Assembly: GCA_026724425.1 (NCBI GenBank)
Contig: JAIUCV010000090.1
Span: 310,001 to 374,000, forward strand
Length of the DNA: 64,000 bases
DNA from: Erythrophleum ivorense
Lineage: Eukaryota; Streptophyta; Magnoliopsida; Fabales; Fabaceae
Direction of reading: 5' to 3'
The translations under genes were made by a program, and so were the position numbers. Of this stretch, positions 21,347 to 33,834 are shown piece by piece. The notes beneath the pieces were generated by a model. That model was not told the origin of the DNA and did not search any database. It saw nothing but the letters and a program-made list of their open reading frames with translations. Each line of letters begins with the position of its first letter. Within the stretch, counting starts at the first letter, position 1.

Positions 21347-22217
21347 ATAATGAAGGGAGAAGAAGAAAATTTTTGAAAATTGTGAGTGGCGGCTAATTTT
21401 TTAGGTTTCGCCTGCTCTGATACTGTTTAGTTTGCACCGAGTAAAGCGATGTAGATCAGCTTATCTTGTCGCTTCCAAAGAGTATATGCTGGATTCAAGG
21501 TGATGACATCTGCAGTGGTGAGTGTCGGGGGTGGAGTCACCATGGATCCATCGATAAATCCGGCGAGATCGTAACCATCGAGTAAGGCGTAAACTTGACG
21601 GCTCCACATGAGAAACTTGGATGCCGTAAGTTTGGTAACATTTGTCATATTGACATTAAGGAGATTCGTAGCATTAGGAACCACAATAGTTTCGTTTGAC
21701 GAGGCTTGAGAGGTAGTCATCGTGACTGAGGAAAAGAGCAAATAATGAAGGGAGAAGAAGAAAATTTTTGAAAATTGTGAGTGGCGGCTAATTTTTTAGG
21801 TTTCGCCTGCTCTGATACTGTTTAGTTTGCACCGAGTAAAGCGATGTAGATCAGCTTATCTTGTCGCTTCCAAAGAGTATATGCTGGATTCACGGTGATG
21901 ACATCTGCAGTGGTGAGTGTCGGGGGTGGAGTCACCATGGATCCATCGATAAATCCGGCGAGATCGTAACCATCGAGTAAGGCGTGAACTTGACGGCTCC
22001 ACATGAGAAACTTGGATGCCGTAAGTTTGGTAACATTTGTCATATTGACATTAAGGAGATTCGTAGCATTAGGAACCACAATAGTTTCGTTTGACGAGGC
22101 TTGAGAGGTAGTCATCGTGACTGAGGAAAAGAGCAAATAATGAAGGGAGAAGAAGAAGATTTTTGAAAATTGTGAGTGGCGGCTAATTTTTTAGGTTTCG
22201 CCTGCTCTGATACTGTT
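21037..22217 (-). repeat. Three tandem 395-bp copies of primer site, leader and gag N-terminus
   Basis: Copies at about 21037-21431, 21432-21826 and 21827-22217 have exactly the same period. Each has the PBS region (GCTCTGATACTGTTTAG on the plus strand), the untranslated leader and the first 104 codons of gag. Gag ATGs lie at 21346, 21741 and 22136. The outer two gag copies stop right after the 'ALLGA' segment where the next unit begins. Copies differ by only a few bases. Confidence 0.92.
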
Positions 22218-22329
22218 TAGTCTGAATGAATATTATTAGTATAGAGAACTACAATATATATAGGGTTTACAAAAGAAATACTAGGGATTAACTAATGACT
22301 AGTTAGACCTTTACATATATACTCTTACA
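22214..22329 (-). repeat. Short 5' LTR of the Copia element
   Basis: On the plus strand it runs TGTTTAG...CTCTTACA (TG...CA), next to the primer site GTATCAGAGC on the minus strand, with the CTGCA duplication immediately outside. At 116 bp it is unusually short for a copia LTR. Confidence 0.8.
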
Positions 22330-23170
22330 CTGCAATGGTGAGAGACTGGCCCAACCAAACCAGGGAAGGTCATCGCTTGTGTACCAATCGGCTCCATCCC
22401 TTGAAAATGAGGGTTTCCTCTGCTGCTGCTTCCTTGGGACGGAAGATAGCTTATAGGGTTTGGATTTGCATTGTAAGATGCCGTATCCATCCCAACTGTC
22501 TGGTGGATCTGAGGGTTTACCGGTTCGGGAGATGGAAAAAAACCATTTATTCATTATGTAATGAGTTTGATTCTCCATAATTACATCACCAATGTTAATC
22601 CTTTTCCCAACAGCTTAATCAATCCTCTCCGATCTGTCATCGTCCTTACCACCCTACGAAAACATCATTCGTGGTGGTCCTAAACTCCTCGGATGGTGCC
22701 TCAAATGGATTCACCAGTGGATCTCGAAGAGGACGTTGCTCCACAGAATCTAGCTTCTTTCGGAGATGCATGATCTTATTCTTTGAGAAGGATAAAAATT
22801 TCTATATGGATCTCATCCAAATTGAGATAATCAAATTTACGACCATGTTGTAGCTGCACCATCAGCTGATCGGTCTCATGCTCCATATTCTTCTTCTGAA
22901 TCTTCATCAACTGCTCATGAGCCTTATTTGTATTCTCCGCCAGGTGTGATAGGAAGTTCGTCTCTTTCATCTTCTGTTCGATCAGCGGTAAGGCGAAGAA
23001 GTCGTTGGCTTAGCCTCGTTAGTGCTGAACATGATCAGACAAGCCTTTGTATCACATAATGTGGCTAGTTCTTTAGCTTTTTTCAACAGCCATAACCTCC
23101 TTTTTTTCAAACTTAACATTCTTGAGTTTTGATTCGCTACCCATGCAAGTTTCACCATTCTTCTTCCCAT
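22330..23170 (-). pseudogene. Type I MADS-box (AGL-like) pseudogene, 5' part
   Basis: The ATG at 23170 starts a MADS domain (MGRRMVKLAWVANQNSRM, KRRLWLLKKAKELATLCDTKACLIMF), the DNA-binding and dimerisation region of type I (M-gamma-like) factors. It carries a Ser-to-Trp-like oddity in KKRRLWLLKK. Frameshifts follow near 22990 and 22806. Further coding-like stretches are 'AHEQLMKIQKKNMEHE' (coiled coil) and, in another frame, a segment rich in Asn-Pro and Gly-Ser (22335-22520). The remaining 3' end lies beyond the Copia element at 18605-18729. Type I MADS genes are usually intronless and act in female gametophyte or endosperm. This copy is broken by several shifts and the insertion. Confidence 0.8.
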
Positions 23171-25117
23171 GATCACTCTTCAATTTTGATATATCTATCT
23201 CTCTCTCTATGAGTTTTTTTGTGTGTGTTGACTATGTGAGAAAAACAAATCACTTGTTTGTTTCTTTATTTAAAGAGGTTTGCAATAGAGAGATAAGGTG
23301 TATAATAATTTACAAAGATGTAAAATCAATTACTGTTTAAATTTTTATAGTAAGTAAAAAGCTATCATTCAAAAATTGAAAAACGCGCCAAAATAACTTA
23401 TTAATAGGAGTTAATAGCGCGCCAAAATTATTATCATAAAGAAATGTACCGCCAAAATTTTGATATTACTGAGTTGCCAAAAATAATGTTTGAATATATA
23501 CACATGGAGTATGTTGGTAGTCAATTTAATGATTTAAAATGTTCTTACTTCTTAGTATTAAATTTTGAAGTCAAAGAAATAAGTATGCAATTTTTTCTCA
23601 AAACCTATAGTATGCAACAATGTTAAATTTTATCTTTTTTTTTTTTGAGAAAATTATTTAGATTGCCACCATTCAAAAAAATATTACTAATCTAATACCT
23701 AATCAAAAATAACAACTCGATTTAGTGTATAAAGACTGTAAAACCATCCTAATAACCTTTTATTACATAATGCCATTGTTTGAATTATATTTTAAATTAA
23801 AACAATTTAAATTAAACTTAAATCAATTATCAAAAACCCTTTTTTTTAAAGCAGCAAAAACCGTCTTCTTCATCGACAACGACTTCTACTCTCTTCTCCA
23901 TTGACAACCACTTCGTATTCAACCAACAAGTCTCATAATCAATTATGGTGTTGATTGGTTCACCCGTTATCACCTGCAAACGCTGCGTTTGCGGGTGGTA
24001 GTGGTTGTTAGCGTTGGAGAACAATCATGAAAAATGCTATCTACCGCTCCAAACTCTTAGATTCAAAAGCTGCTTTCCGCAAGCGTTTGCAATTGCTGGC
24101 GGTTGCGGGTGGTTGCATGTGGGCAATTAACAAAAAATTATTAAAAAATTATAAAAAATCTAAATATAAGTAATTTTTTTAAATAAGACTTTTATATTAT
24201 AATGGTAAAATATATGAATGAATTTAGTACTTTTTACTTAATATTGATTAAAACAAAATTCTAGATAAATCTATTTTTTCTGCATCACTAATATCACATA
24301 TAAAAATTTAACAAACTCAAAAAGAATATAATTAACATTAAACTTCACAAAAAATAAATTTTCCATTGATATTATAAATTTATCCAAATTAGTGAAAATA
24401 GAAAAATAAGCATAAATATTATATAAATGGTTTTTTGAATTAGTGATTTTTATAAATGATTAAAATTATATACTTTTGATGTTTTTATAATTATAAATTA
24501 TGTTTATATTGTTAATTTATTGTTTAGCCTCTACTGCATCTAGAGATGTCAATCGGGTTGGCCCGTGTCTGCATGGACCTGCTCATTGGGCTTTCTGTTT
24601 TTGATACGTTCGCAACCGCAACCGCAGCGGTTAAATCAGCTATGCCCTATACCTCGAGTTTCGGTCGCTCCATCATACTCTATTACAGGTTTGTTGGTTC
24701 CAAAATTGATTGCACTTTATCATCCGTCAAAAAATAAGTTTGAATTTGGCCATTTCAATTCGAAATTGATCGCACTCTATCATTCGAAATTGATTGCACT
24801 CTATCATCCATCACACTCTCTTACATGTCTGTTGGTTTGTACAAAACGTTTGAGGATTTCTGGTTGTTCTTTGTTTGGGGATTTCGATTCGATATTGATC
24901 GCACTCTATCATCCATGATACTCTATTACATGTCTATTGGTTTGAGCAAAATGTTTGAGATTTCTTGTTGTTCTTCGTGGTTGATTTTCCTGCTCGTATT
25001 TGGGGGTTTCGTATTTGTTCTGAAATTTTGTAGTTGGTCTAATTGTTATTTGTGAGCATTCGATTGAGGGAAACAAACAGAGATGTTCTGAATTTTTTTT
25101 GTTTTCTATTGCTAGAT
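23171..25117. other. Intergenic region with repeat fragments
   Basis: No intact gene. Near 23965-24115 there is a GC-richer patch with 'gcgtttgcgggtggt'/'gcggttgcgggtggt' repeats. At 24540 'tagagatgtcaatcgggttggcccg' resembles a hAT-type terminus found in plant MITEs. At 24700-24915 the segment 'attgatcgcactctatcatcc' recurs four times. None of these defines a complete element. Confidence 0.45.
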
Positions 25118-25910
25118 ATGGCTCCTTCAAGTGCTGAGTCTAACTATCCTCAACTACTCTACACAAAGAGGAAAGTACTAAGTCAAAAGAAGAGCATGTG
25201 TTACTATAGCTACTTGTCTAATTTTTCAAATGGTTCAAGCAGGAGTTGGAAACGATGAATAGGATGCTTTGAAAGAATCTTCAGCTGGTGTTTTCCTAAG
25301 CTTTTATGAATTGGAACCCATATGGAGTGCGAAGCTGGTCCACTACATTCTGACTCATCACCTCGTAGTGAAGAAAAATTATGAGATATGGTCATTGATA
25401 TATTGCCAGCCATTCGTCTATCATTAATAGAGTTTGGGGAGATAACCGGTTTGAATATTGAACCATTTAACGTTAAAGACACTTTTGATGTGGATCATAG
25501 AGTCTTCTGGGAGGAATTACAAGTCTCTTCAGCCGTTGGTCCTAACCTGGTTGAGCTGCGGAAGGTGGTCAATAGATGTAGTAAGTGGAGTTTTGGAAAA
25601 AGGAGAAGCGTTGGATGGTTGTGTATTTTTCACATTGCTGTCTACGGCATGGCTCCAACGAGTACGTAGAATCCCTTTGGAGACTGCCAAACGAGTACTT
25701 GATGCTGGCGCATTTGAGAGATATCCGTAGGGCTGTGTTGCTTGTAAGAGCTTGATACACTCTATTAAGTGTCTCAATTTCCACGCCAAGGAATCCTATA
25801 CAATGGAAGGATTTGTTCATGTGTTACAAATATGGGCATATGAGGCTATTACTGGCGTAGGGGAGCATGATGGGAACAAGATTGATGGTGATAGAGTTCC
25901 GTTGCTATAA
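25118..25910 (+). pseudogene. Decayed DUF1985-type gene (ULP-MULE relative)
   Basis: Fragments in all three plus frames match the DUF1985 domain seen more intact at 62582-63445. They include a 'FLSFYELEPIWSAKLVHYIL' stretch, 'IRLSLIEFGEITGLN' (25411-25455) and 'ESYTMEGFVHVLQIWAYEAI' (about 25785-25845). Frameshifts and stops separate them. DUF1985 typically lies upstream of a Ulp1-like protease in Brassicaceae ULP-carrying Mutator-like elements. No protease follows; the CACTA element at 26012 begins shortly after. Confidence 0.7.
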
Positions 25911-26025
25911 TAGGCAAGATCCCGTGCACGATTTCAGTCTAACGAGTTTATAACTCACGAGAAAGAAGCTCACGACAATAAGGTACATTTTTTTTTTTGG
26001 GTTAAAAATGACACTACAAGAAAAC

Positions 26026-26470
26026 AAGCGATATTCTGACGGATTTACCGACGGTTCTAATCCGTCGGTAATTTTCCGATCGACTTCAGACGGGTTTCCG
26101 ACGGCAAAAAGACAGTCGGAAATCCGTCTGAAATATCCGACGGATTCTTACCTGTCGGAATCACGAGGATATTTCCGACAACATACCGACAAAGTTTAAT
26201 TCCGTCGTAAATGGGAAACCTTTCCGACGGTCAATCGACGAGACTTAAATCCGTCGGGAAAGTAGATCTGTTGTTAAAGAGCTGTTGTTATAGCCGTTAA
26301 AATTTGAAAGCCCTCGGAATTCCGTCGGCCGTTGATATTTGAAATCCGTCGAAATTCCGTCGAAATGGCGTCGGAACTGTATAACCGTTAGTAAATAGCC
26401 GTTGTTGTGAACGTTGCAATTTTAAACGGTTATATGGCGTCAAAATGCCGTCAGAAATTCACTTATAAAT
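26026..26470. repeat. 5' subterminal CCGACGG/CCGTCGG repeats of the CACTA element
   Basis: More than fifteen copies of a motif around TTCCGACGGATTTCCGTCGG in mixed orientation precede the first tnpD exon, arranged in many short inverted pairs. Confidence 0.9.
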
Positions 26471-26542
26471 GCATCTCCGAAAAACTAGTTCCTTCACACC
26501 ACTTTTCACCACATGAATGTTATAAAAAAAAAAATTTACAAA

Positions 26543-29500
26543 ATGTCTTCTTCCAATTCTTTTAACTATTTTCGTTCTTGGATAGATAAACCTCATCAAG
26601 ATCCAGCTACGGGACTAGCAACGGAGGAAAACTATACCGGTCTCAAACAATTCATGAACTTTGCATCAAACCAAGAGATAACCATCGATACGGGTAAGAT
26701 GTACTGTCCATGTTCTAGTTGCAGCAATAATAGATTTATTATGGTAGATAGAGTTTGGAAACACTTATATAGTAGAGGATTTATGCCGGGTTATAAGATT
26801 TGGTATTCGCATGGAGAAAATGAGGATATGGTGAATTATGCTAGTACTAGTGAACGTTATGTTGTGGATAGCTTAGAAGAACGAATACCGGAAGCTGCAA
26901 ATATAGGTACCGTTGAAATGGTGAACGGCGCGTATCGGGAAAATATAGCGCGTTATTTGTTGATGGTGATAGAGTAGAGGAACCTAATTTAGAAGCGCGG
27001 AGGTTCTTTGATATGTTAGACGCATCTAAGAATCCGGTATACAAAGGTTGTAAAGAGGAAGATACGCCATTATCAGCTGCAACTACGTTGATGTCCATGA
27101 AGACCGATTTCAGTATGAGTGAAGAAAATGTGGATAGGGTTTGCGGTTATGTGAAACGCCTTTTGCCAGAAGATAATAGTTTTCCAGCTTCATACTACGA
27201 GATCCAGAAACTCGTAGCTGGTATTGGTTTGCCATATCAGATGATAGATGTGTGTATCGATAACTGCATGATCTATTGGAGAGAAGATTCAGACCGTACG
27301 ACATGTCGCTTTTGTTGCAAACCTCGGTTTAAGGAAACAAGCGGGCGAGTACCAATCTCACATAAACGGATGTGGTATTTGCCATTAACTGAGAGGTTAA
27401 AGAGGTTATATCAATCACATCGTACGGCAGAGGCTATGAGATGGCATGCAGAGCATACAATGGAAGGAGGAGAAATTGCTCATCTGTCAGATGCAGAAGC
27501 TTGGAACCATTTTCAGTCAGTGTATCCTGAATTTGCGTATGAGCGACGGAATGTATATCTCGGCTTGAGTACAGATGGTTTCAACCCTTTTGGAAAGCAT
27601 GGAAGGCAGTATTCGTTGTGGCCCGAGATCGTGACACCATATAACTTGCCTCCATGCATGAAGCGGGAGTTTTTGTTTCTCACCATTCTCGTTCCAGGTC
27701 CAAATCATCCTAAAACATCACTTGATGTGTTCTTGCAGCCACTGATTTATGAGCTACATATGTTATGGGAGAATGGTGCAGAGACGTTTGATGTTTCCAC
27801 CCAACATAATTTTATGATGCGTGCCGTACTTATGTGGACCATAAGTGATTTTCCAGCATATGGGATGTTGTCTGGATGGACCACACATGGAAGGTTGTCA
27901 TGTCCTTATTGTCAACATACGACAAGTGCATTCCAGTTGAAACATGGACGGAAGACATGTTGGTTTGATTGTCATAGACGGTTTTTGCTTCACGACCATC
28001 CATATCGTGAAAGCACCACATTGTTTAGGAAAAACATAAAAGTATTTGATGATCCACCTCCCGTTTTTGAAGGTCAATATTTACTGGATCAACTCAGAGA
28101 TTATGGGGCTCAAAAGACAGTGGAATGCGGTGGTAATGGGCATGTTCCGGTCCACGGTTGTGGCTCCCTACACAATTGGCACAAGAAAAGTATTTTTTGG
28201 GAGTTGCCATACTGGAAAGATCATCTGTTGAGGCATAATCTAGATGTTATGCACATCGAGAAGAATTTTTTCTACAACATCATGACCACTGTTCTAAATG
28301 TCCAAGGAAAGACGTAAGACAACTTGAATTCCAGATTGGATTTGCCAGCTCATTGCTCTCGTAAGAAATTGCATGTTGCAAGGAACGGAAGTGGCCCGAT
28401 GCCTGTTTTCCGGTTGAATGCGCCAGCAAAGAAAGAGTTCTTTGATTGGATTAAGGATAGTGTTAAATTCCCAGACGGGTACACATCTAATCTACGTAAC
28501 TGTCTCGATAGTGGAGAAGGAAGGTTCTCGGGGATGAAGAGTCATGATTGTCATGTAGTAATGCAGCGCCTTTTTCCATTTGCTTTTGACGATCTTCTAC
28601 CACGAAACGTTCACCGCGCAATTGCAGGTACATTAACTTTATTTATTTATATTATTAATTTTATGCTATTGTATATTATTTATGATCCGCTTGTTTAATT
28701 TATATTTTAAATGCAGGGATTGCAGCTTTTTCTGGGATTTGTGCTCGAGATCTCATACAGTAGAAGGTATCCATAATCTAGAGACAAAAATTCCTTCAAT
28801 CTTATGCGGCCTCGAGAAGATATTTCCACCGTCCTTCTTTGATGTTATGGAACACCTCCCAATTCATCTCCCCCATGAAGTAGCACTTGGTGGCCCTGTT
28901 CAGTACCGATGGATGTATTCATATGAGCGGTTTATGTACCATTTGAAGAAAAATGTGAAAAATTTAAGCAGAGTCAAGGGTTCTATTGTCGCACAAAGCA
29001 TCAACGAAGAAACCTCAAACTTTGCTGAATACTACTTTCCACCACAAGTCACGACAAAGAGGCGAAGACCTGCTCGACACGATGATGGAGGCGAACGAGC
29101 AATTTATTCAGTTCTAGTCCCAGATACATTTTCACAAATCGGTCGATTAAGTGGAAAAGCAAAGGATCGAAGACTAACGAGGGAGGAGTATGAGCACTTG
29201 CATAATTATATTCTCAACAACTGCGATGAAATTAGTGAATATGAGAGGTAATTTTATCTTATATTTTATTTCTTTGTTTTAATTATTATTTTAATTACCT
29301 TATATTTGATTTCATATGTTATATCTTTAATCACAGGATTTACAAGGCTCAAGTCCGCCATCATTATCCAGGTTACACAGAGGATCAAATTGATGAGCTC
29401 AAACAGAACGAGTTTTCGCGTTGGTTGACATTTTATGTAAGTTAACTATATTATTACAAATTAAAATTTTAAATATTAAATAATAAATGTTTTAATATTA

Positions 29501-30199
29501 ATTCAACTCATTGAAACAGGTGACAACTCATGGGCTTCTAGAGGGCAATCATTTCCAAGGTGGTTAAAGGAGTTAGTGGATAAACCAGTTCAGGTTGCTA
29601 AATCTTACCCAATGTATTGTACACGTGGATATGCTTTTAAGATTCTTCAAGAAGGAAGGAGAAGACCAACATGTGATTACGGTGTATCTTCGCGCTCTGG
29701 TGATATTGTGTACTATGGTGTCTTGCGTGAGATGTTGGAAGTTCATTATCCCGGATTGCTCGACCTCAGGTGTGTCGCATTTCTTTGCGATTGGTATGAC
29801 CCAACTCCTGGTAGAGGATTACGAGAAGATGAATTTGGTGTTACATCACTTCATTCGAGAAGGAGGCTTGACAACTATGATCCTTTTATACTTGCTTCTC
29901 AGGCAGACCAAGTTTGCTATATTCCTTATCCTCGAGTTCGAAGCAGGCAAGATCCTTGGATCACAGTGACATCGATAAATCCCAGAGGAAGGGTGTATGG
30001 CGTTTCGGAGCACGCTCCTTTACAGCAAAACACAAGTGGTTTTTTAGGCTCGATTGATCAGTCTCTTAATGTCGAGCTTGTAGTTGACTTAACTGTTGAT
30101 GGAGATGATGAGATATTTGAAGATTCAGAGGACGAGATTGGAGAATTTGAGGAAAATTCAGATTCAGCTAATTCAGATTATAGTTCGGAGTCGGAGTAG
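26543..30199 (+). pseudogene. tnpD-like transposase (tnp2 family) with several lesions
   Basis: This starts MSSSNSFNYFRSWID with a Transpos_assoc-type zinc region (CPCSSCSNN). A frameshift near 26970 leads into the tnp2 transposase (27013-28317) with LGLSTDGFNPFG, SCPYCQ and LDVMHIEKNF, which hold the acidic catalytic candidates. A stop at 28315-28317 is followed by in-frame continuation (NSRLDLPAHC...). The remaining exons are 28324-28627; about 28717-29249 with a shift near 28760 (DUF4218 region, PPSFFDVMEHLPIHLPHE); 29337-29439; and 29576-30199 (DUF4216 region, RCVAFLCDWYDPT, acidic tail). TNPD is the catalytic protein acting at the CACTA ends. The domain order is typical; the lesions suggest inactivity. 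Confidence 0.88.
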
Positions 30200-30359
30200 T
30201 TTTTTTAAGTATTTTATGACTTGATGTTAGCTTATTAATAATGTAATAATAAAAAATATTTGTTGTTTTTCTATTTGAAAGTTTAGAATAAATACAATTT
30301 ATCAAAATTAGAGGAAATTATAATTTGTAATGTAATAACTAAATTCGAATATCTATAAT

Positions 30360-31130
30360 TAATATAAACCTCCAACGGATTTCCGACGGCAATTGATATT
30401 TCCGACGGTTTTCCGATGCATTTCCGATCGGAAAGGATTTAGGGTATCCAAAACGTTCAAATAATGGAACAAACACTACAAAGCAAGTGTAAATGATCTA
30501 TATGAATATGTCATTATGTCTTATATGGTATATTGAAGATGATTAATAACAAGTCCGACGGATTTCCGACGGTCCTTAATATTTCCGACGGTTTACCGAT
30601 GGAGTTCCGATGGGATAGAGTTTAGGGTATCCAAAATGTACAAATGATGGAACAAACACTACAAAGCAAGTACAAATGATCTATATGAACATGTTATTAT
30701 GTTTTATACGGTATTTAAACCCTGATTTTTGCAATTTGCATGATAAATAAGTTTGAATAAGGTAAAGTGTTAGTATAAGTTTAAGAATATATAAGTAGTA
30801 GTATATATTATAGTTTTGTTAATTGTTATTTTTTTTTTGCATTTCAACTAAAAAGCTAATAAACATATGCATTTCAATTGAAATATGACAACAGTACAAA
30901 TCTTCCTCCTTATTTTAATTATTGGTCCACTATTTGATACCTTAAACCTCAACTCCTCGGAATACCGTCGGGAAATCGTCAGAAATATTGTTTTTATACC
31001 AATGGATTTCCGACGGGTTTTATTTTTTTTACCGCGAAACCAATTCCAGAAGGCGCGTAAAAAATTGGGGTAAAAAATTAGGGCACCAATTAATTATTTT
31101 ACCGACGGAGTGGCGACGGTTTGCCATAGG
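30360..31130. repeat. Internal TTCCGACGG-type repeats between tnpD and tnpA
   Basis: A roughly 185-bp segment ('ggaacaaacactacaaagcaag' with surrounding 'ttccgacggt') occurs twice, near 30370-30530 and 30555-30715. Further copies of the subterminal motif extend to 31120. No coding region is convincing. Confidence 0.7.
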
Positions 31131-31212
31131 AAAAGATAATTATCTATTCTCGACTTTTTGAATTCCCTCATTTCAATCTCTCATCTCTCTCGTTCTAAAC
31201 CCTAATTTTTTC

Positions 31213-31755
31213 TCGCTTCTACGGGAATCGTCGCCACCGCTCCTCCTTCTTCTTCACAGTCAATCGAATCTTCGATCAACTCCTTTTTCTCTCTTCCGTC
31301 GATTCCGTCTTCTCATTCCTCGCTCCTTCTTCCTCACTCTAGTTCTCATTTTTCTCTCCAAGGCGATTCTCGCCTCTACGGGAATCGTCGCCACCGCTCC
31401 TCCTTCTTCTTCACAGTCAATCGAATCTTCGATCAACTCCTTTTTCTCTCTTCCGTCGATTCTGCCTTCTCATTCCTCGCTCCTTCTTCCTCACTCTAGT
31501 TCTCATTTTTCTCTCCAAGGCGATTCTCGCCTCTACGGGAATCGTCGCCACCGCTCCTCCTTCTTCTTCACAGTCAATCGAATTTTCGATCAACTCCTTT
31601 TTCTCTCTTCCGTCGATTCTGCCTTCTCATTCCTCGCTCCTTCTTCCTCACTTTAGTTCTCATTTTTCTCTCCAAGGCGATTCTCGCCTCTACGCGAATC
31701 GTCGCCACCGCTACTCCTTCTTCTTCATAGTCAATCGAATCTTCGATCAACTCCT
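31213..31755 (+). repeat. 157-bp tandem repeat, about 3.5 copies, in the tnpA leader
   Basis: The unit contains CTACGGGAATCGTCGCCACC and a pyrimidine-rich CTCCTTCTTCTTCACAG stretch. Copies begin near 31221, 31378, 31535 and 31692, an exact 157-bp step, with few differences. It lies directly upstream of the tnpA-like exons, in probable promoter or 5' UTR sequence. Confidence 0.9.
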
Positions 31756-32099
31756 TATCTCAAATCCCGCCATGTAAGCTTCTTTCTTGATTCCGTCAAT
31801 TTTGTCTCTTAATTAGTCAGATTTAGTCAGATTTAGTGTCTTGGTTAGTTTTCTGTAAAATCCGAGAAATTGCTCGTTGCTGCTCCTATTTGTTCAGTTT
31901 CTATATCTTTGGGTTTATTTGATTTTGGTTATTTGATTGGGGTCTTGGTTTTATCTTTTATAATGATTTTTGAAGCTCAATTTGGTTTTTTTTTTTCGCT
32001 GTTCTGTTGATATTTTTGTAGCTTTTTTTCTTCTACGAGTACAACTATATGTTTGGCTTCTTGATTATAGGTGTAAATGGGTGTTTTGATGTGTTTGTA

Positions 32100-33202
32100 G
32101 GTCTTACAGAGAATTTCAGGAGAATGATTCTCCTGGCCAGTCAAGCCGCATAAGACAGAGGTCGAGTGGTTCTGCGCACAGACTCAGTCCCCTTCTTAGG
32201 TCGCAAACTCTAGGGATTTTGCCTCTAATTCTGCCCCGAGAACACAATTGACTATCGAAGAGCTTTTGTTGCAGCCAGGTCGAGGCAGTATCCGGAAGCT
32301 CCACACGGAAAAACTTGACGGAGCCACTTGGTAAGTCTTAAGCCGTCTTCTTTCATCATGCTTTACAAATTTCCAAATGTTACATGACTTTTTATTCCAA
32401 TGTAGGTTTCGTGCTGAAAGGAATAGGACTTCTTAGGCCATTATGAAAATGATCCAAACCCAACTTCCCACTGCCTACGAGACGTATTCAGACATGCCCC
32501 TAAGTCTCAAGGACTCATGGTTTCGATCATTTACGGTATGAACACTTCCATTTCTACAAACTAAAATGTGTACATTTTTTAAAAAAAAACATTATTGCTT
32601 ACTGTGTTTCATTGGCAGCAATTCTACAATTGGCAACCGGAGTTGACTCCTCGCGTTCGTGACGAGTTCGACTCGCAGGCCACCAAGTTGTACTCGGACC
32701 ACCTTTATTCGTGGAAGCAGAAGTATTTGCAGGGGAAAGAGCCAAAGAATGTTAACTGGGATGTCTTCAATGCTCTCAAGCCTTACTGGGATAAGCCTGA
32801 AACCAAAGCTACTTCAGTTACTAAATCCAAAAACCGTAGAAGTGATAGAGATGGCAGGGGAATGTCTACGCATAATGCTGGTGCCAAGACAATTGAAGCC
32901 CAAGAAGAAGAGATGGTATGTTTACTTTGTTTTATTTATGACTTACTTCCGGTTTTCTTTTAGCTTTTAATAATTTTGATGCTCTTGTTTCGAAGACGAT
33001 CGAGGCTGGAGGAGTTCCACCTGATTACATCCAATTGATTGAGGATATCCACACCAACAAAAAAACCAAGGAAATTCAAGATCCTAAGGCGCGGGAGTTT
33101 GTGTCCAACATGAAGAATATTTTGGACGAGAGGATGACACATCGCACACAAGAAGGCTTGGGCGTGATGACTCGAGAGGATATCAACCAAGTTGTTATTG
33201 AG
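32100..33202 (+). pseudogene. tnpA-like gene (plant transposase of Ptta/En/Spm type)
   Basis: Exons inferred: about 32100-32330 ('TIEELLLQPGR', GT donor at 32331), 32406-32535 (one in-frame stop near 32435), about 32619-32915 (FYNWQPELTPRVRDEFD, KYLQGKEPKNVNWDVFNALKPYW) and about 32996-33202 (IQLIEDIHTNKKTKEIQDPKA). This order matches the Transposase_24/Ptta family, whose members bind subterminal repeats and help TNPD. The C-terminus beyond 33202 is not found. AT-rich DNA follows until the 3' subterminal repeats. Confidence 0.75.
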
Positions 33203-33834
33203 GTAATTTATTATTTTTGCAAGCTCAATTCTTGTTTTTAATGATGAATTTGCCGAAACCACTTTACTTAGACATTGGAACCATTGATTTGGTTGTTAGG
33301 TGTTAGTTTCTGGATTTGTGGACTAGGTTGTTAGACGCTTGTTTGTGAGTTTATCATCTGTTTACTTTTACATTGAATCTGTGGATTTGGTTTTTGTTTT
33401 ATCTTGCTCTTGGTAAACTTAATCCTCCCGATTCTAGTTTCAAAGCCGTAAACTTGTAGTTCCAATTTGGACAATTGTTTGATGTTTCATTTTTTGTTAT
33501 GTTTTCCCCATTGTTTTCGTTTTCAAGTTTTCAATCTCTAATTCTTGTGTTATTTGTAATTGTTAACATAGTATGTGTCTTTGACTAAAACTAGTGTGAT
33601 TATTAACTTATGTGTCATGTGATAGTTGTAAGCACAATGTGTTTTGTCCAAACTCTTGTATTAACTGATATCTATCTCTCTGTTTTTTTTCCTAGAAAAC
33701 TCTAACTTTTAGTTTGTAAAATATTATTATGTATATATTAATTTCGTAATTTATATTTCAGCTTCTTAAAATAATTTAATATTTTATTATAAATTCAAAA
33801 TAATAACAAAAAAATAAACAAAATTGATTCCAAC

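Larger units (their letters stand above)
18730..22329 (-). mobile_element. Rearranged AtRE1/Ale-type Ty1/copia element with inverted ends
   Basis: The 3.6-kb insertion lies in the MADS pseudogene and is bounded by the 5-bp duplication CTGCA. The right end is a short (116-bp) 5' LTR in minus orientation (22214-22329). The left end has no normal 3' LTR, only a 24-bp inverted copy of the LTR start (18730-18753; first bases TGTAAGAGTATATATGTAAA). Inside are gag-protease and integrase in minus orientation; RT and RNase H are missing. The 5' leader plus gag N-terminus is present in three tandem 395-bp copies. Gag similarity ('NVTKLTASKFLMWSRQV.ALLDGY') places it with AtRE1-like (Ale/Retrofit) elements. 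Confidence 0.9.

Noticed and set aside
24540..24565. A hAT MITE at 24540 and another at 34997
   Set aside because: Only one terminus-like motif was seen at each place, with no partner end or 8-bp duplication, so no element was called.
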